Notes under the pieces: generated by a model | What the model was told of the DNA's origin: nothing | The model's input: only the letters and a program-made list of their open reading frames with translations | Database searches by the model: none | In this document: positions 8,797-18,095 of the stretch, one piece after another | How positions within the stretch are numbered: position 1 is the first letter of the stretch | How the letters are laid out: each line of letters opens with the position of its first letter | Translations under genes and position numbers: made by a program | Origin: Candidatus Heimdallarchaeota archaeon LC_3 | GTDB lineage: Archaea; Asgardarchaeota; Heimdallarchaeia; Hodarchaeales; LC-3 | Reading direction: 5' to 3' | Length of the DNA: 64,000 nt | Assembly: GCA_001940645.1 (NCBI GenBank) | Contig: MDVS01000012.1 | Location: forward strand, 1 to 64,000

Positions 8797-8812
8797 GTCA
8801 TTTATATATTAT
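8797..8812 (-). promoter_or_regulatory. TATA-like promoter of the longin-like gene
   Basis: On the minus strand, AATATATAAA lies about 30 bases upstream of the ATG at 8772, within the 48-base gap after the GTPase gene. The position suits an archaeal promoter with a short leader. Confidence 0.35.
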
Positions 8813-8820
8813 TTAAAAAT

Positions 8821-9720
8821 TCATTTGATAAATTTGTTTAAATCTTGAACAAGTCGTATTGATTGATTTAAGAGTTTTATATACGATTCATTTAATTCTT
8901 CTGGTAAATTAAATGAATATCTTAACATCAAGATAAAATAATTATTTAAAATTGAGGTAAATACTAATTTGGATTGGAATTGTTGTATAGAATACTTTAA
9001 TGATTCGTTGACTGAAAAACTTGCTTCTATTGTTTGATGTGCCTGTAATAATTTCTCTTTAAGGTCAAAAATATCGTCCTGTGTGCTGATAATTGCCTTA
9101 CCTCTTCCATCAATTAGTACCATTTGATCGATGAATTCTTTGTTTTGCATTTCAAATTTTTGAAATATTGTTTCAAAAGATTCTGGTCCTTGAGCAGAAG
9201 TATCAATAATATTTTCCATTGCAGTAAATATAGACTTATCGTAAACACTTGTTTCATGAATTGGGTAGGTGTCGTCTAATTCCAAGAATTCTTTGATATT
9301 CTTTACAAATTCCTCTGTTTTTCCCTTTTCAATTAAATCAACCTTATGAAATAAGATGTGAACTTTAGCCTCGGGTGAATATTTCTTCAAAGTTTGCAAA
9401 CCAAGATCATAATAATATTTAGCTAATGAAATTTTTGGCATGTTAATAACATCAAAAACATAAATCATCACTGCAACTTTACTGAAAATAAATTCAGCTA
9501 AATCTCCAGTAAATCTGTCTAGAAATGACTTTTGACCACCTAAGTCGAAAAGAGAAATCTTTGTTCCAAACATTGTATAAGTCTTTCTTTTATAATCAAT
9601 AGTAGCGCTATAGGGAGCCTGTTTTTGGGGAACGTAACCTTCAGCAGAAACTTTGACTATGGTAGTTTTACCTGACTCAGCAAGACCCATAATAATGATT
9701 TTTTCCATCAATTTGTCCAT
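8821..9720 (-). CDS. Rag/Gtr-like small GTPase (paralogue of 1134-2018)
   Basis: A 299-residue GTPase. The motifs are GLAESGKTTIVK (P-loop), SATIDYKRK (switch I), FDLGGQKSF (switch II), HKVDL (G4) and ETSVYDKS (G5). The C-terminal ~115 residues form a roadblock-like region as in Rag proteins. It aligns along its length with the GTPase at 1134-2018, so the two could be the halves of a heterodimer or duplicated modules. An alternative start four codons later (MEKIIIMG) matches the paralogue's N-terminus and is preceded by AAAGGATGG at a better spacing. It is divergently arranged from the large surface-protein gene at 9973. Confidence 0.9.
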   Translation of the reverse strand: MDKLMEKIIIMGLAESGKTTIVKVSAEGYVPQKQAPYSATIDYKRKTYTMFGTKISLFDLGGQKSFLDRFTGDLAEFIFSKVAVMIYVFDVINMPKISLAKYYYDLGLQTLKKYSPEAKVHILFHKVDLIEKGKTEEFVKNIKEFLELDDTYPIHETSVYDKSIFTAMENIIDTSAQGPESFETIFQKFEMQNKEFIDQMVLIDGRGKAIISTQDDIFDLKEKLLQAHQTIEASFSVNESLKYSIQQFQSKLVFTSILNNYFILMLRYSFNLPEELNESYIKLLNQSIRLVQDLNKFIK

Positions 9721-9756
9721 CCTTTTATTTAAAAAATAATCCTTTTATTTAAAAAG
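9721..9756. repeat. 20-base direct repeat upstream of the GTPase start
   Basis: CCTTTTATTTAAAAA occurs at 9721 and again at 9741, a tandem duplication with a 20-base period. On the minus strand the unit reads as TTTAAATAAAAGG, so it duplicates a TATA-like element directly in front of the GTPase start. The outer copy is about 30 bases from the ATG, as expected for a promoter. Confidence 0.4.
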
Positions 9757-9972
9757 ATAAATTCTATTATTAATAAATTTACTAAGCTTTGATTTTGTGA
9801 ATTAATACAATCAATAGTTAAAATTCATAATTAAATCTAATAATTTTTTATTTAATTGGAATTTTATAAGAATTTAGATGAGAACCATTATTTTCAATAA
9901 TTGGATATTTAACAAAATCTTTTATATGTTTACAATTATTTAATTAATAATTATTATTAGGTTCTGACTTGA

Positions 9973-12900
9973 TTGGTTCGCCATAAAACTTTTTTTGGTA
10001 TCTTCTTTTTGTTCTTACTATCAATAACCATGGGAATGGAGCTTTCCTCGGTAATTGATATGAATGTAGAGGGTAAAATTAGCAGGAATGAAGAAACAAA
10101 TTCATTGGAAAGGCTAACTGAAAATGACATAAAATTTTCATCCAATAGTATAAAAACTGAATATAATAAGTTCATATCTTCAAAAAGTAATGATTTAAAC
10201 GTTAACATTGAAAATACTAATAACAATGATTCGAATAAGGCTACCAAGCCTAATCAAAGATATCCTAATTATAAACTTCTCGATACAGGTGATGAATCAC
10301 TTTGGTATAATAAACAATGGCGTTATAGAAAAAATATCACAATTCCAGCAAGTAATGTCAATGAGGATTTAACAGATTTTCCCTTGTTGGTAGACATATA
10401 TGATATAGATTTGAAACATGCTTTAAATAGTGGGTTTGATATCTTATTTACTGACGAATATAACAATAAACTTGCTCATGAAATAGAACTATTTGATAAA
10501 TATTATAATTCAACCCATGCGCATTTAATAACTTGGATAAAAACTGATCTTTCTAGCACAATAAACAATACTTTAATGATGTATTTTGGTTTTCCTTTTT
10601 CAAATTCTCAAGAGGATGCCATCAATGTTTGGACGAATGGATATGAAGCCGTGTACCACATGAGTGAGTCCCCTGCTGGGAATATAATTGATAGTAAAGG
10701 CGTTTACAATGGTTCAGCATTTGGTGGTATGGATGACTCAAATCTCCAAAGTGGAGTTATGGGAAATGGTTATTATTTTTCTGGTGATTTTAATGGTTCG
10801 GATGATATTATAGAAGTAGGAAATTTCAATAGCAACTCTTGGGGTGAGATCACAATTGAAGCATGGATAAATCATTTTGATGAAACAAGATGGGAGAATG
10901 TAATAATAGCAAAAGCACATAACAACTGGGATACGACTCCTATTTGGACTCTAGATACTGATGGCAAAGAAAAAATCAATTTTTTTGCTTCAACAGATGG
11001 CACTGGAGGGTCTACGGACGTTGAAATTACTGGGACTACACTAATGGATGTCAGTGGTAACCAGTGGTATCAAACGGTTGTTACATGGGACGGATCAACT
11101 ATTAGAGCATATTTAGATGCTAATCAAGAGAAATCTGTTTCTTTAAGCGGTGATAGTTTTTGGGACTCTAATAATGTTGTAACAATTGGAGGATTAAAAG
11201 TAAATACTTGGACAATTTTTCATGGGAAAATGGATGAAATTAGAGTTTCTAGCACAGCACGGTCACCAGGATGGTTATCTACCCAATATAACAACCAAAT
11301 AGACCCAAATTCATTTTATTCAATACAAACATTAGAAGAGTTTGTTCTAGAACAAAATTGGGCATTTGAATCACTTCCTTATCGAAAGAACATAACAATT
11401 TTATCTTCCCAAGTTCCAGAAAATCTGTCTTATTTTCCATTTTTGCTAAATTTGCTTGATCCTGGTCTTCATGATGAAGCTCAACCAGATGGTGAGGATA
11501 TCTTATTTACTGATAATCAAGGGGTAAGAATTGAACATGAAATTGAAGAATTTATCAATAATTATAATTCCAGTCATTCAAAGCTTCTTTCTTGGATAAA
11601 AATTCCACATTTATCTAGTATATCCGATACTACAATAATTATGTACTATGGTAATTCATCTATATCAAATTATGATCTAGATTTTGGAGTTTGGGACCTG
11701 TATAAAGGAGTTTGGCACTTATCAGAATCAGTAAATGATGAATCACTCATTAATGAGGTTCACAAAGATTCCTCTTTCAATTCTAATTATGCAGATCAAC
11801 TAGGAAATAATGAAATCAATGGTGTTATAGGTAATGCACAGGAATTGGATGGAGTTAATGACTATATTCGTGTAGTTGAACCCGAAGAACTTAACTTAAA
11901 CGAAGCTATGGATTATTCCATTTCCTTGTGGTTTTATAGGGATACAACTTCTTCTAGTGAAACAATTTTGTCAAAGCGAAATGGCAATTCTCTTTCTGAT
12001 CTTGGATATTCGGTTTATATTAATAACAGTGATGGACTATTGTATTTCGAAGTTTCAGAAGGTGTAACTTTTGAGACAGGTATTTATTCGACTTCTAACT
12101 TCACACTACTTCCTTCTGGTTGGTTTTATATAAATTTACAATTCTCGCTTAAAGACAGTGCTATTTGGAAGATATTTATTAATGGAACAGATGACTCAGG
12201 AACAATGTACGGTAGTAATCCCAAGGATCTAGTTAGTGGGGGTAACTCTTTTGATTTCAATATAGGTGCTGAATCTGACTCTCAAAATTTCTTCGATGGT
12301 AGATTCGATGAGGTAAGAATATCAACAAAAAATTCTTCTTCAAATTGGATTTTAACTGAATACAACAATCAATTATCTCCAGAGTCATTTTTTATTATTA
12401 GTAATGAGGTGGTTAGAGATTTTATTGTTCCTACCATTGAAAACTTTGGGGTTGAAGATTTAGGCAAAGGTCAAGCCACCTTTTGGGCTAATATAACAGA
12501 TAATAGAGCTGGAGTTGATACAGCATTCATTGAAATTAATAATTCTGATTTTGAATTAAATTTCAATGGTAGTTTATGGATATATCAGCAATCGGTTAAT
12601 TTTAATGGATTTTACGAGTTTAGAATAATAAATTCTTCTGATTTTGCCTTCAATATTAATTCTACGCCTACTAATTACCTAAATCATACCTTCAGTCTCG
12701 ATAACGTTGCTCCAAATGTGATAGATTGGGAATATTATTCAGAGATAGGTCTATATGGAACATTTAATGCTAATGTTTCAGATTCTTGGGGTACTATAGA
12801 TAAAGTGTTAATTATCGTTACTAATCGAGGAAATAAAACAGCAGTTATGCAAAATACTGCAAATGGATACATTAATAATACGCTTGTATTAGCAGAAGGA

Positions 12901-15900
12901 TTAATTGACTTCGTTATTCAAGTTAATGATACAGCAGGAAATTTTGAGGAATCCGAAATACACACAGATTATGTTACAGGAACAAATGTACCTCCAAGTG
13001 CAGAAAATGTGACTATTACACCTTTATTCCCTAATTCAAGCCAAAATCTTATACTTTCTTATGATTTTGTTGACATTGATGGTGACTCACCAAACCCTCC
13101 TAAAATAATTTGGTATAAAAACGGAATCTTACAACTTGGATTTAATAATTCATTTATTATTAATTCTCAAGATACGAAAAAGGGAGAAATATGGAATGCA
13201 ACTCTTCAACCCTTTGATGGAGCATTATATGGAGATATAGCTTATTCCAACAATGTGATCATAGCAAATGGTGCACCGTCAATCTTAGATTTATCCGTTA
13301 CGGAAAATCCTACAACAACAATTAATTTAGAAGCTTCATGGACTTATTCAGATGTTGATGGAGATTCAAGTAAGGGATACGAAATAATCTGGTATAGGAA
13401 TAATATTCCCTCTATCTATTACAATGATACTACAATCCTAGCATCTGTTACAATGAAAGGTGAAATTTGGAATTATTCACTCCAAGTTTTTGATGGTGAA
13501 AATTATTCTGTTATTAAATTTTCAGAAGAAACGATAATTCTAAACAGTTTACCTTCAGCATCAAATTTAAATATTGTCAATAGCTCTTTTATTCAAACAA
13601 CCAACCAGTTAATAGCTAATTGGACTTATTTTGATCCAGATAATGATATCCAAATTGGTTTTACTTTACTTTGGTACAAGAATGGTGAACTTCAACAATT
13701 ATTAAATGACTCCCAAATAATCAATCCAGGAAATACCAGTAGGGGCCAATCATGGTATTTTTCTCTTCGGGTTACAGATGGTATTAACAATTCTGTTTTA
13801 TACACTCTTGTAATTCCAACAGTAATACTAAATGCTATTCCAACAGTTTCTGGCTTCATATTTAATAATCAATCGTCAAATAATACATTACTAGCTAATT
13901 GGATTTATTCTGATTCAGATAGTGATACAGAGATCCGTAATAATGCAATCATTTATTGGTATAAAGATGGTTTACTTCAGGTAAATTTTAACAATACTGA
14001 TTCAATTCCTTCTTCCTTTACAACAAAAGGAGAAATTTGGAATTTCACCCTACGAGTTCATGATGGTACTAATTATTCTATAACATATTATTCCAATTCT
14101 ATAACTATTTTAAATAGTGCGCCAACAATTTCTGATTTATCCATAACAGTAAATCCAACTAATGATCAAGATTTAGTAGCTAGTTGGACATTTAATGATG
14201 TCGATGCCCTTGATTTTGAATCTGATTTGATAATTAATTGGTACAATAACAGCGTATTACAAAATCAATTGGGAAATTCAACTGTAGTGCTAAATGGAAA
14301 CACTACTAGATACCAAGTTTGGAATTTTACATTAAAAGTTTTTGATGGCTATGAATGGTCAACTTTGTATATTTCTGAACAAGTCAACATTTCTAATGCT
14401 ATACCAGAGATTTCTGGCGTACCTGGCTTTGTAGATTCAACACCTACAGTATTGGAAGACATAATAATCCAATATACTTATTTTGACTATGAAAATGATT
14501 CAGAAGTAAATGCAAGTCGGATAATATTTTGGTACAAATTAAATGAATATCAGCCACAATATGACAATAATATTACAATACCTAGTTCAGAAACTTTTGA
14601 TTTGGAAACGTGGTATTATATTATTATGGTTTATGATGGTTTTAACTTTAGTATCAATTATACTTCACAAATAGCAGGTATTGGTTCTGTTTCAAACACT
14701 CCGCCTATTGTTGGGAATTTGACATTATTAGAAGCTACATCTTCTAATGATTTAATTGCTAGCTATGACTTCTATGATGCAGATGGTGATCCAGATATCA
14801 CTTCGGATATAAAATGGTACAAAGATGGGATTCATCAACCTATGCTTGATGGACTCTTGATTGTACAGTATACACAAATCATACCAGGAGAAAAATGGAA
14901 TTTTACAATTATACCTTATGATGGAAGAATTTCTGGAACCCTCAATTCTTCTAATACTATAATTGTAAGTAACAGCGCTCCAATTGCCCTTGGTTTGACA
15001 ATAACTGAAACTCCTGAAACTGCAAACAATCTAATAATTAGCTGGAACTATCAAGATATTGATGGGGATAATCAATCTTCATTTCTAATTCTTTGGTATA
15101 AAAATGGTGAATTACAAACTGATCTTAATAACTCTCTCACAGTCTCTTCTAGTTTAACCAAAAAAGGTGAAATTTGGAATTACACTTTAAAAGTTTATGA
15201 TGGATCAAATTATTCGAGCTTGGTGTCTTCCCCAATGACAATAATTCAAAACACAATTCCAGTCATCAGTGGATTAGAGATTCTTAATGGGACAAGTATC
15301 TACACAAATAATAATCTGTTTGCTAATTGGACATTTTTTGATATTAATAGTGATACAGAGAGAGATTATTTAATTCAGTGGTATAAAAATGATAACCCTA
15401 TCCTATCTTTAGATAACGAGACAGTTATTTTCAATGGAAACACCTCCAAAGGTGAATCCTGGTATTTCAAAATCCAAGTTTTCGATGGAGTTGAATGGTC
15501 AAACTTCTACTCCAGTCAACCAATAACAATTTTAAACAGTAAACCTTTTTTTGATGGGGAAATTATTATAAATTCAACGGAATTTGTTCATGGAAATCCC
15601 TTAACTGTTTATTATAATTATTCTGATATTAACGGGGATTCAGAGATTGGAACAATAATTAATTGGTACAAGGATGGAATTTATCAGCAATCATTTGATA
15701 ATTTAATAACAATTGATGGTACGCATATAAGAAAAGGTCAGGAATGGTACGTTAATGTAACTTTAAGCGACGGTATCGAATTCAGCAATTTTTCTTTATC
15801 TGTTAATTTTTCTATTGGAAATACTAATCCTGTAGTTGATTCAATTTCAATTTATAAACCCTCAAATCGAACAACCAGAGATAATATTATATTATCTTAT

Positions 15901-17406
15901 TCTACATTTGATGTTGACGGAGATGATATAACAAATTTTTCGATTCGATGGTTTCTTGATTCCACAGAACAAGCACAATTTGAAAATGATACATTTATTG
16001 GTTTTGTGAATACAGCTAAAAATCAAAATTGGACTGCTTTAGTTCGAATTTATGATGGAGAAAATTGGTCGGATTTCAATTCAACCTACATTATTACAAT
16101 TAATACTTCTCCAATCATAGGAAATTTGACATTATTAGGTGGTGAACATGCTAATGATGATGTTATCTTGCAATACGATTATTTTGATTATGATAATGAT
16201 CCTGAACAAGCATCTATTTTACGATGGCTAATTTTCAACGGAACACCTCCATTTAAGGAGTTTTTCACAGGAAACACTCTTCCTTCATCAAATTTTAAGG
16301 CCGGTGACTGGGTTTGGATTGAGCTAACACCATACGATGGATTTGAATATGGTATTGAGATTGAATCTATTCAAGGTGGACCATTTGTTTTGAAAGGAAT
16401 TGTTGTAATTGGTGATTTTGCACCGGTACTAACAGTAATTCCCGATATTTTCAATATGAATCACAGTTCCTCGTTTACAGTTATTAGTAAAATTGCAGTA
16501 AATTATACTGCTTATGATTCTGATATTCTTGATTTACCCGATGTTGATAATATTTATTTATTGTCTTTATTTTCCCAAGATGGCGTTTTTTACGTTAGGG
16601 ATGCTGAATATCGATGGTTTAAGAATAATTTATTAACTCAACATACTGGTCCCTCTGTTGATCCACAATACTTATTTAAAGGTGATCAATGGCATGTTAT
16701 TGTTCGTGTACCAGATCTTTATGGATTATTTAGTCTCTGGTATAATTCATCTACTATTACTATTGAAAATAGTGCTCCTATTATTGAGAATATTGATTGG
16801 TTAAATCTTGAACCAACTGGACAAGAAAATATTGATCTAGTCTACGATTATTCAGATATTAATAGTGATTTAGAGCAGCAATCGAAAATTCAGTGGTATA
16901 TTAACGGTATTGAAATTAATGACCATGAAAATGAAACCTCGTTAAGCAGCATATATATAAATAGAGGTGATATCGTCTATCTTCTAATAACACCTTTTGA
17001 TGGAGAATTATTTGGTTCTACGTATAATAGTAGTGATTATACTGGTCTTCTTTATGTTAAGAATTCTTCACCCGAGGTATTATCCGTGGAAATTAATAAT
17101 CAACTTTCAACTTTTACTGATGATTCATTGAATTTAAGTTGGATTTACTTTGATTTTGATGGAGACACTGAAGATACAAATGAAACCATTATAGAATGGT
17201 ATATTAATGGGGAATTACAAACAGGTTTAACAAATTTAACGACTATAGATTCAAGCTTTACTCTTAAGAATCAAAGATGGCAGGTTGTAATTAGTGCTTA
17301 TGATGGAGAAAACTATAGTATCTCTATTTATTGTCTTTATTTTCCCAAGATGGCGTTTTTTACGTTAGGGATGCTGAATATCGATGGTTTAAGAATAATT
17401 TATTAA
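9973..17406 (+). CDS. Large Ig-repeat surface protein, 5' part of a split gene
   Basis: The reading frame starts at TTG, directly after a stop. This start gives a good signal peptide (VRHKTFFGIFFLFLLSIT); later ATGs would lose it. From N to C: DUF2341 domain (~111-205, WYNKQWRYRKNITI), LamG/ConA-like domain (~220-445), second DUF2341 (~462-561), second LamG (~576-806, ending DEVRIST...TEYNNQ), two looser Ig-like segments (~815-1010), then Ig-like repeats of ~90-100 residues. Each repeat has D(I/V)DGD, (I/L)xWYKNG and KGEIWNxTLxVxDGxNYS. At least 15 repeats lie in this part. Many NxS/T sites suggest glycosylation. The last 27 codons are out of frame, caused by a 770-base duplication; the true gene continues at 17331-21053. 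Confidence 0.85.
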   Translation: MVRHKTFFGIFFLFLLSITMGMELSSVIDMNVEGKISRNEETNSLERLTENDIKFSSNSIKTEYNKFISSKSNDLNVNIENTNNNDSNKATKPNQRYPNYKLLDTGDESLWYNKQWRYRKNITIPASNVNEDLTDFPLLVDIYDIDLKHALNSGFDILFTDEYNNKLAHEIELFDKYYNSTHAHLITWIKTDLSSTINNTLMMYFGFPFSNSQEDAINVWTNGYEAVYHMSESPAGNIIDSKGVYNGSAFGGMDDSNLQSGVMGNGYYFSGDFNGSDDIIEVGNFNSNSWGEITIEAWINHFDETRWENVIIAKAHNNWDTTPIWTLDTDGKEKINFFASTDGTGGSTDVEITGTTLMDVSGNQWYQTVVTWDGSTIRAYLDANQEKSVSLSGDSFWDSNNVVTIGGLKVNTWTIFHGKMDEIRVSSTARSPGWLSTQYNNQIDPNSFYSIQTLEEFVLEQNWAFESLPYRKNITILSSQVPENLSYFPFLLNLLDPGLHDEAQPDGEDILFTDNQGVRIEHEIEEFINNYNSSHSKLLSWIKIPHLSSISDTTIIMYYGNSSISNYDLDFGVWDLYKGVWHLSESVNDESLINEVHKDSSFNSNYADQLGNNEINGVIGNAQELDGVNDYIRVVEPEELNLNEAMDYSISLWFYRDTTSSSETILSKRNGNSLSDLGYSVYINNSDGLLYFEVSEGVTFETGIYSTSNFTLLPSGWFYINLQFSLKDSAIWKIFINGTDDSGTMYGSNPKDLVSGGNSFDFNIGAESDSQNFFDGRFDEVRISTKNSSSNWILTEYNNQLSPESFFIISNEVVRDFIVPTIENFGVEDLGKGQATFWANITDNRAGVDTAFIEINNSDFELNFNGSLWIYQQSVNFNGFYEFRIINSSDFAFNINSTPTNYLNHTFSLDNVAPNVIDWEYYSEIGLYGTFNANVSDSWGTIDKVLIIVTNRGNKTAVMQNTANGYINNTLVLAEGLIDFVIQVNDTAGNFEESEIHTDYVTGTNVPPSAENVTITPLFPNSSQNLILSYDFVDIDGDSPNPPKIIWYKNGILQLGFNNSFIINSQDTKKGEIWNATLQPFDGALYGDIAYSNNVIIANGAPSILDLSVTENPTTTINLEASWTYSDVDGDSSKGYEIIWYRNNIPSIYYNDTTILASVTMKGEIWNYSLQVFDGENYSVIKFSEETIILNSLPSASNLNIVNSSFIQTTNQLIANWTYFDPDNDIQIGFTLLWYKNGELQQLLNDSQIINPGNTSRGQSWYFSLRVTDGINNSVLYTLVIPTVILNAIPTVSGFIFNNQSSNNTLLANWIYSDSDSDTEIRNNAIIYWYKDGLLQVNFNNTDSIPSSFTTKGEIWNFTLRVHDGTNYSITYYSNSITILNSAPTISDLSITVNPTNDQDLVASWTFNDVDALDFESDLIINWYNNSVLQNQLGNSTVVLNGNTTRYQVWNFTLKVFDGYEWSTLYISEQVNISNAIPEISGVPGFVDSTPTVLEDIIIQYTYFDYENDSEVNASRIIFWYKLNEYQPQYDNNITIPSSETFDLETWYYIIMVYDGFNFSINYTSQIAGIGSVSNTPPIVGNLTLLEATSSNDLIASYDFYDADGDPDITSDIKWYKDGIHQPMLDGLLIVQYTQIIPGEKWNFTIIPYDGRISGTLNSSNTIIVSNSAPIALGLTITETPETANNLIISWNYQDIDGDNQSSFLILWYKNGELQTDLNNSLTVSSSLTKKGEIWNYTLKVYDGSNYSSLVSSPMTIIQNTIPVISGLEILNGTSIYTNNNLFANWTFFDINSDTERDYLIQWYKNDNPILSLDNETVIFNGNTSKGESWYFKIQVFDGVEWSNFYSSQPITILNSKPFFDGEIIINSTEFVHGNPLTVYYNYSDINGDSEIGTIINWYKDGIYQQSFDNLITIDGTHIRKGQEWYVNVTLSDGIEFSNFSLSVNFSIGNTNPVVDSISIYKPSNRTTRDNIILSYSTFDVDGDDITNFSIRWFLDSTEQAQFENDTFIGFVNTAKNQNWTALVRIYDGENWSDFNSTYIITINTSPIIGNLTLLGGEHANDDVILQYDYFDYDNDPEQASILRWLIFNGTPPFKEFFTGNTLPSSNFKAGDWVWIELTPYDGFEYGIEIESIQGGPFVLKGIVVIGDFAPVLTVIPDIFNMNHSSSFTVISKIAVNYTAYDSDILDLPDVDNIYLLSLFSQDGVFYVRDAEYRWFKNNLLTQHTGPSVDPQYLFKGDQWHVIVRVPDLYGLFSLWYNSSTITIENSAPIIENIDWLNLEPTGQENIDLVYDYSDINSDLEQQSKIQWYINGIEINDHENETSLSSIYINRGDIVYLLITPFDGELFGSTYNSSDYTGLLYVKNSSPEVLSVEINNQLSTFTDDSLNLSWIYFDFDGDTEDTNETIIEWYINGELQTGLTNLTTIDSSFTLKNQRWQVVISAYDGENYSISIYCLYFPKMAFFTLGMLNIDGLRIIY

Positions 17407-18095
17407 CTCAACATACTGGTCCCTCTGTTGATCCACAATACTTATTTAAAGGTGATCAATGGCATGTTATTGTTCGTGTACCAGATCTTTATGGATTATT
17501 TAGTCTCTGGTATAATTCATCTACTATTACTATTGAAAATAGTGCTCCTATTATTGAGAATATTGATTGGTTAAATCTTGAACCAACTGGACAAGAAAAT
17601 ATTGATCTAGTCTACGATTATTCAGATATTAATAGTGATTTAGAGCAGCAATCGAAAATTCAGTGGTATATTAACGGTATTGAAATTAATGACCATGAAA
17701 ATGAAACCTCGTTAAGCAGCATATATATAAATAGAGGTGATATCGTCTATCTTCTAATAACACCTTTTGATGGAGAATTATTTGGTTCTACGTATAATAG
17801 TAGTGATTATACTGGTCTTCTTTATGTTAAGAATTCTTCACCCGAGGTATTATCCGTGGAAATTAATAATCAACTTTCAACTTTTACTGATGATTCATTG
17901 AATTTAAGTTGGATTTACTTTGATTTTGATGGAGACACTGAAGATACAAATGAAACCATTATAGAATGGTATATTAATGGGGAATTACAAACAGGTTTAA
18001 CAAATTTAACGACTATAGATTCAAGCTTTACTCTTAAGAATCAAAGATGGCAGGTTGTAATTAGTGCTTATGATGGAGAAAACTATAGTATCTCT
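16555..18095 (+). repeat. Perfect 770-bp tandem duplication that shifts the frame
   Basis: Bases 16555-17325 are identical to 17325-18095 throughout, sharing one T at the junction. The unit covers three Ig-like repeats. Since 770 is not a multiple of three, the second copy is read in another frame and the gene is cut in two. Removing one copy joins 9973 to 21053 in a single frame of 3,436 codons. No mismatch is seen, so the event is either very recent or an assembly artefact. Confidence 0.95.

Noticed and set aside
16555..18095. Mobile element or insertion sequence as the cause of the duplication
   Set aside because: The duplicated unit is purely internal coding sequence of the surface gene, with no terminal inverted repeats, no transposase and no target-site duplication.
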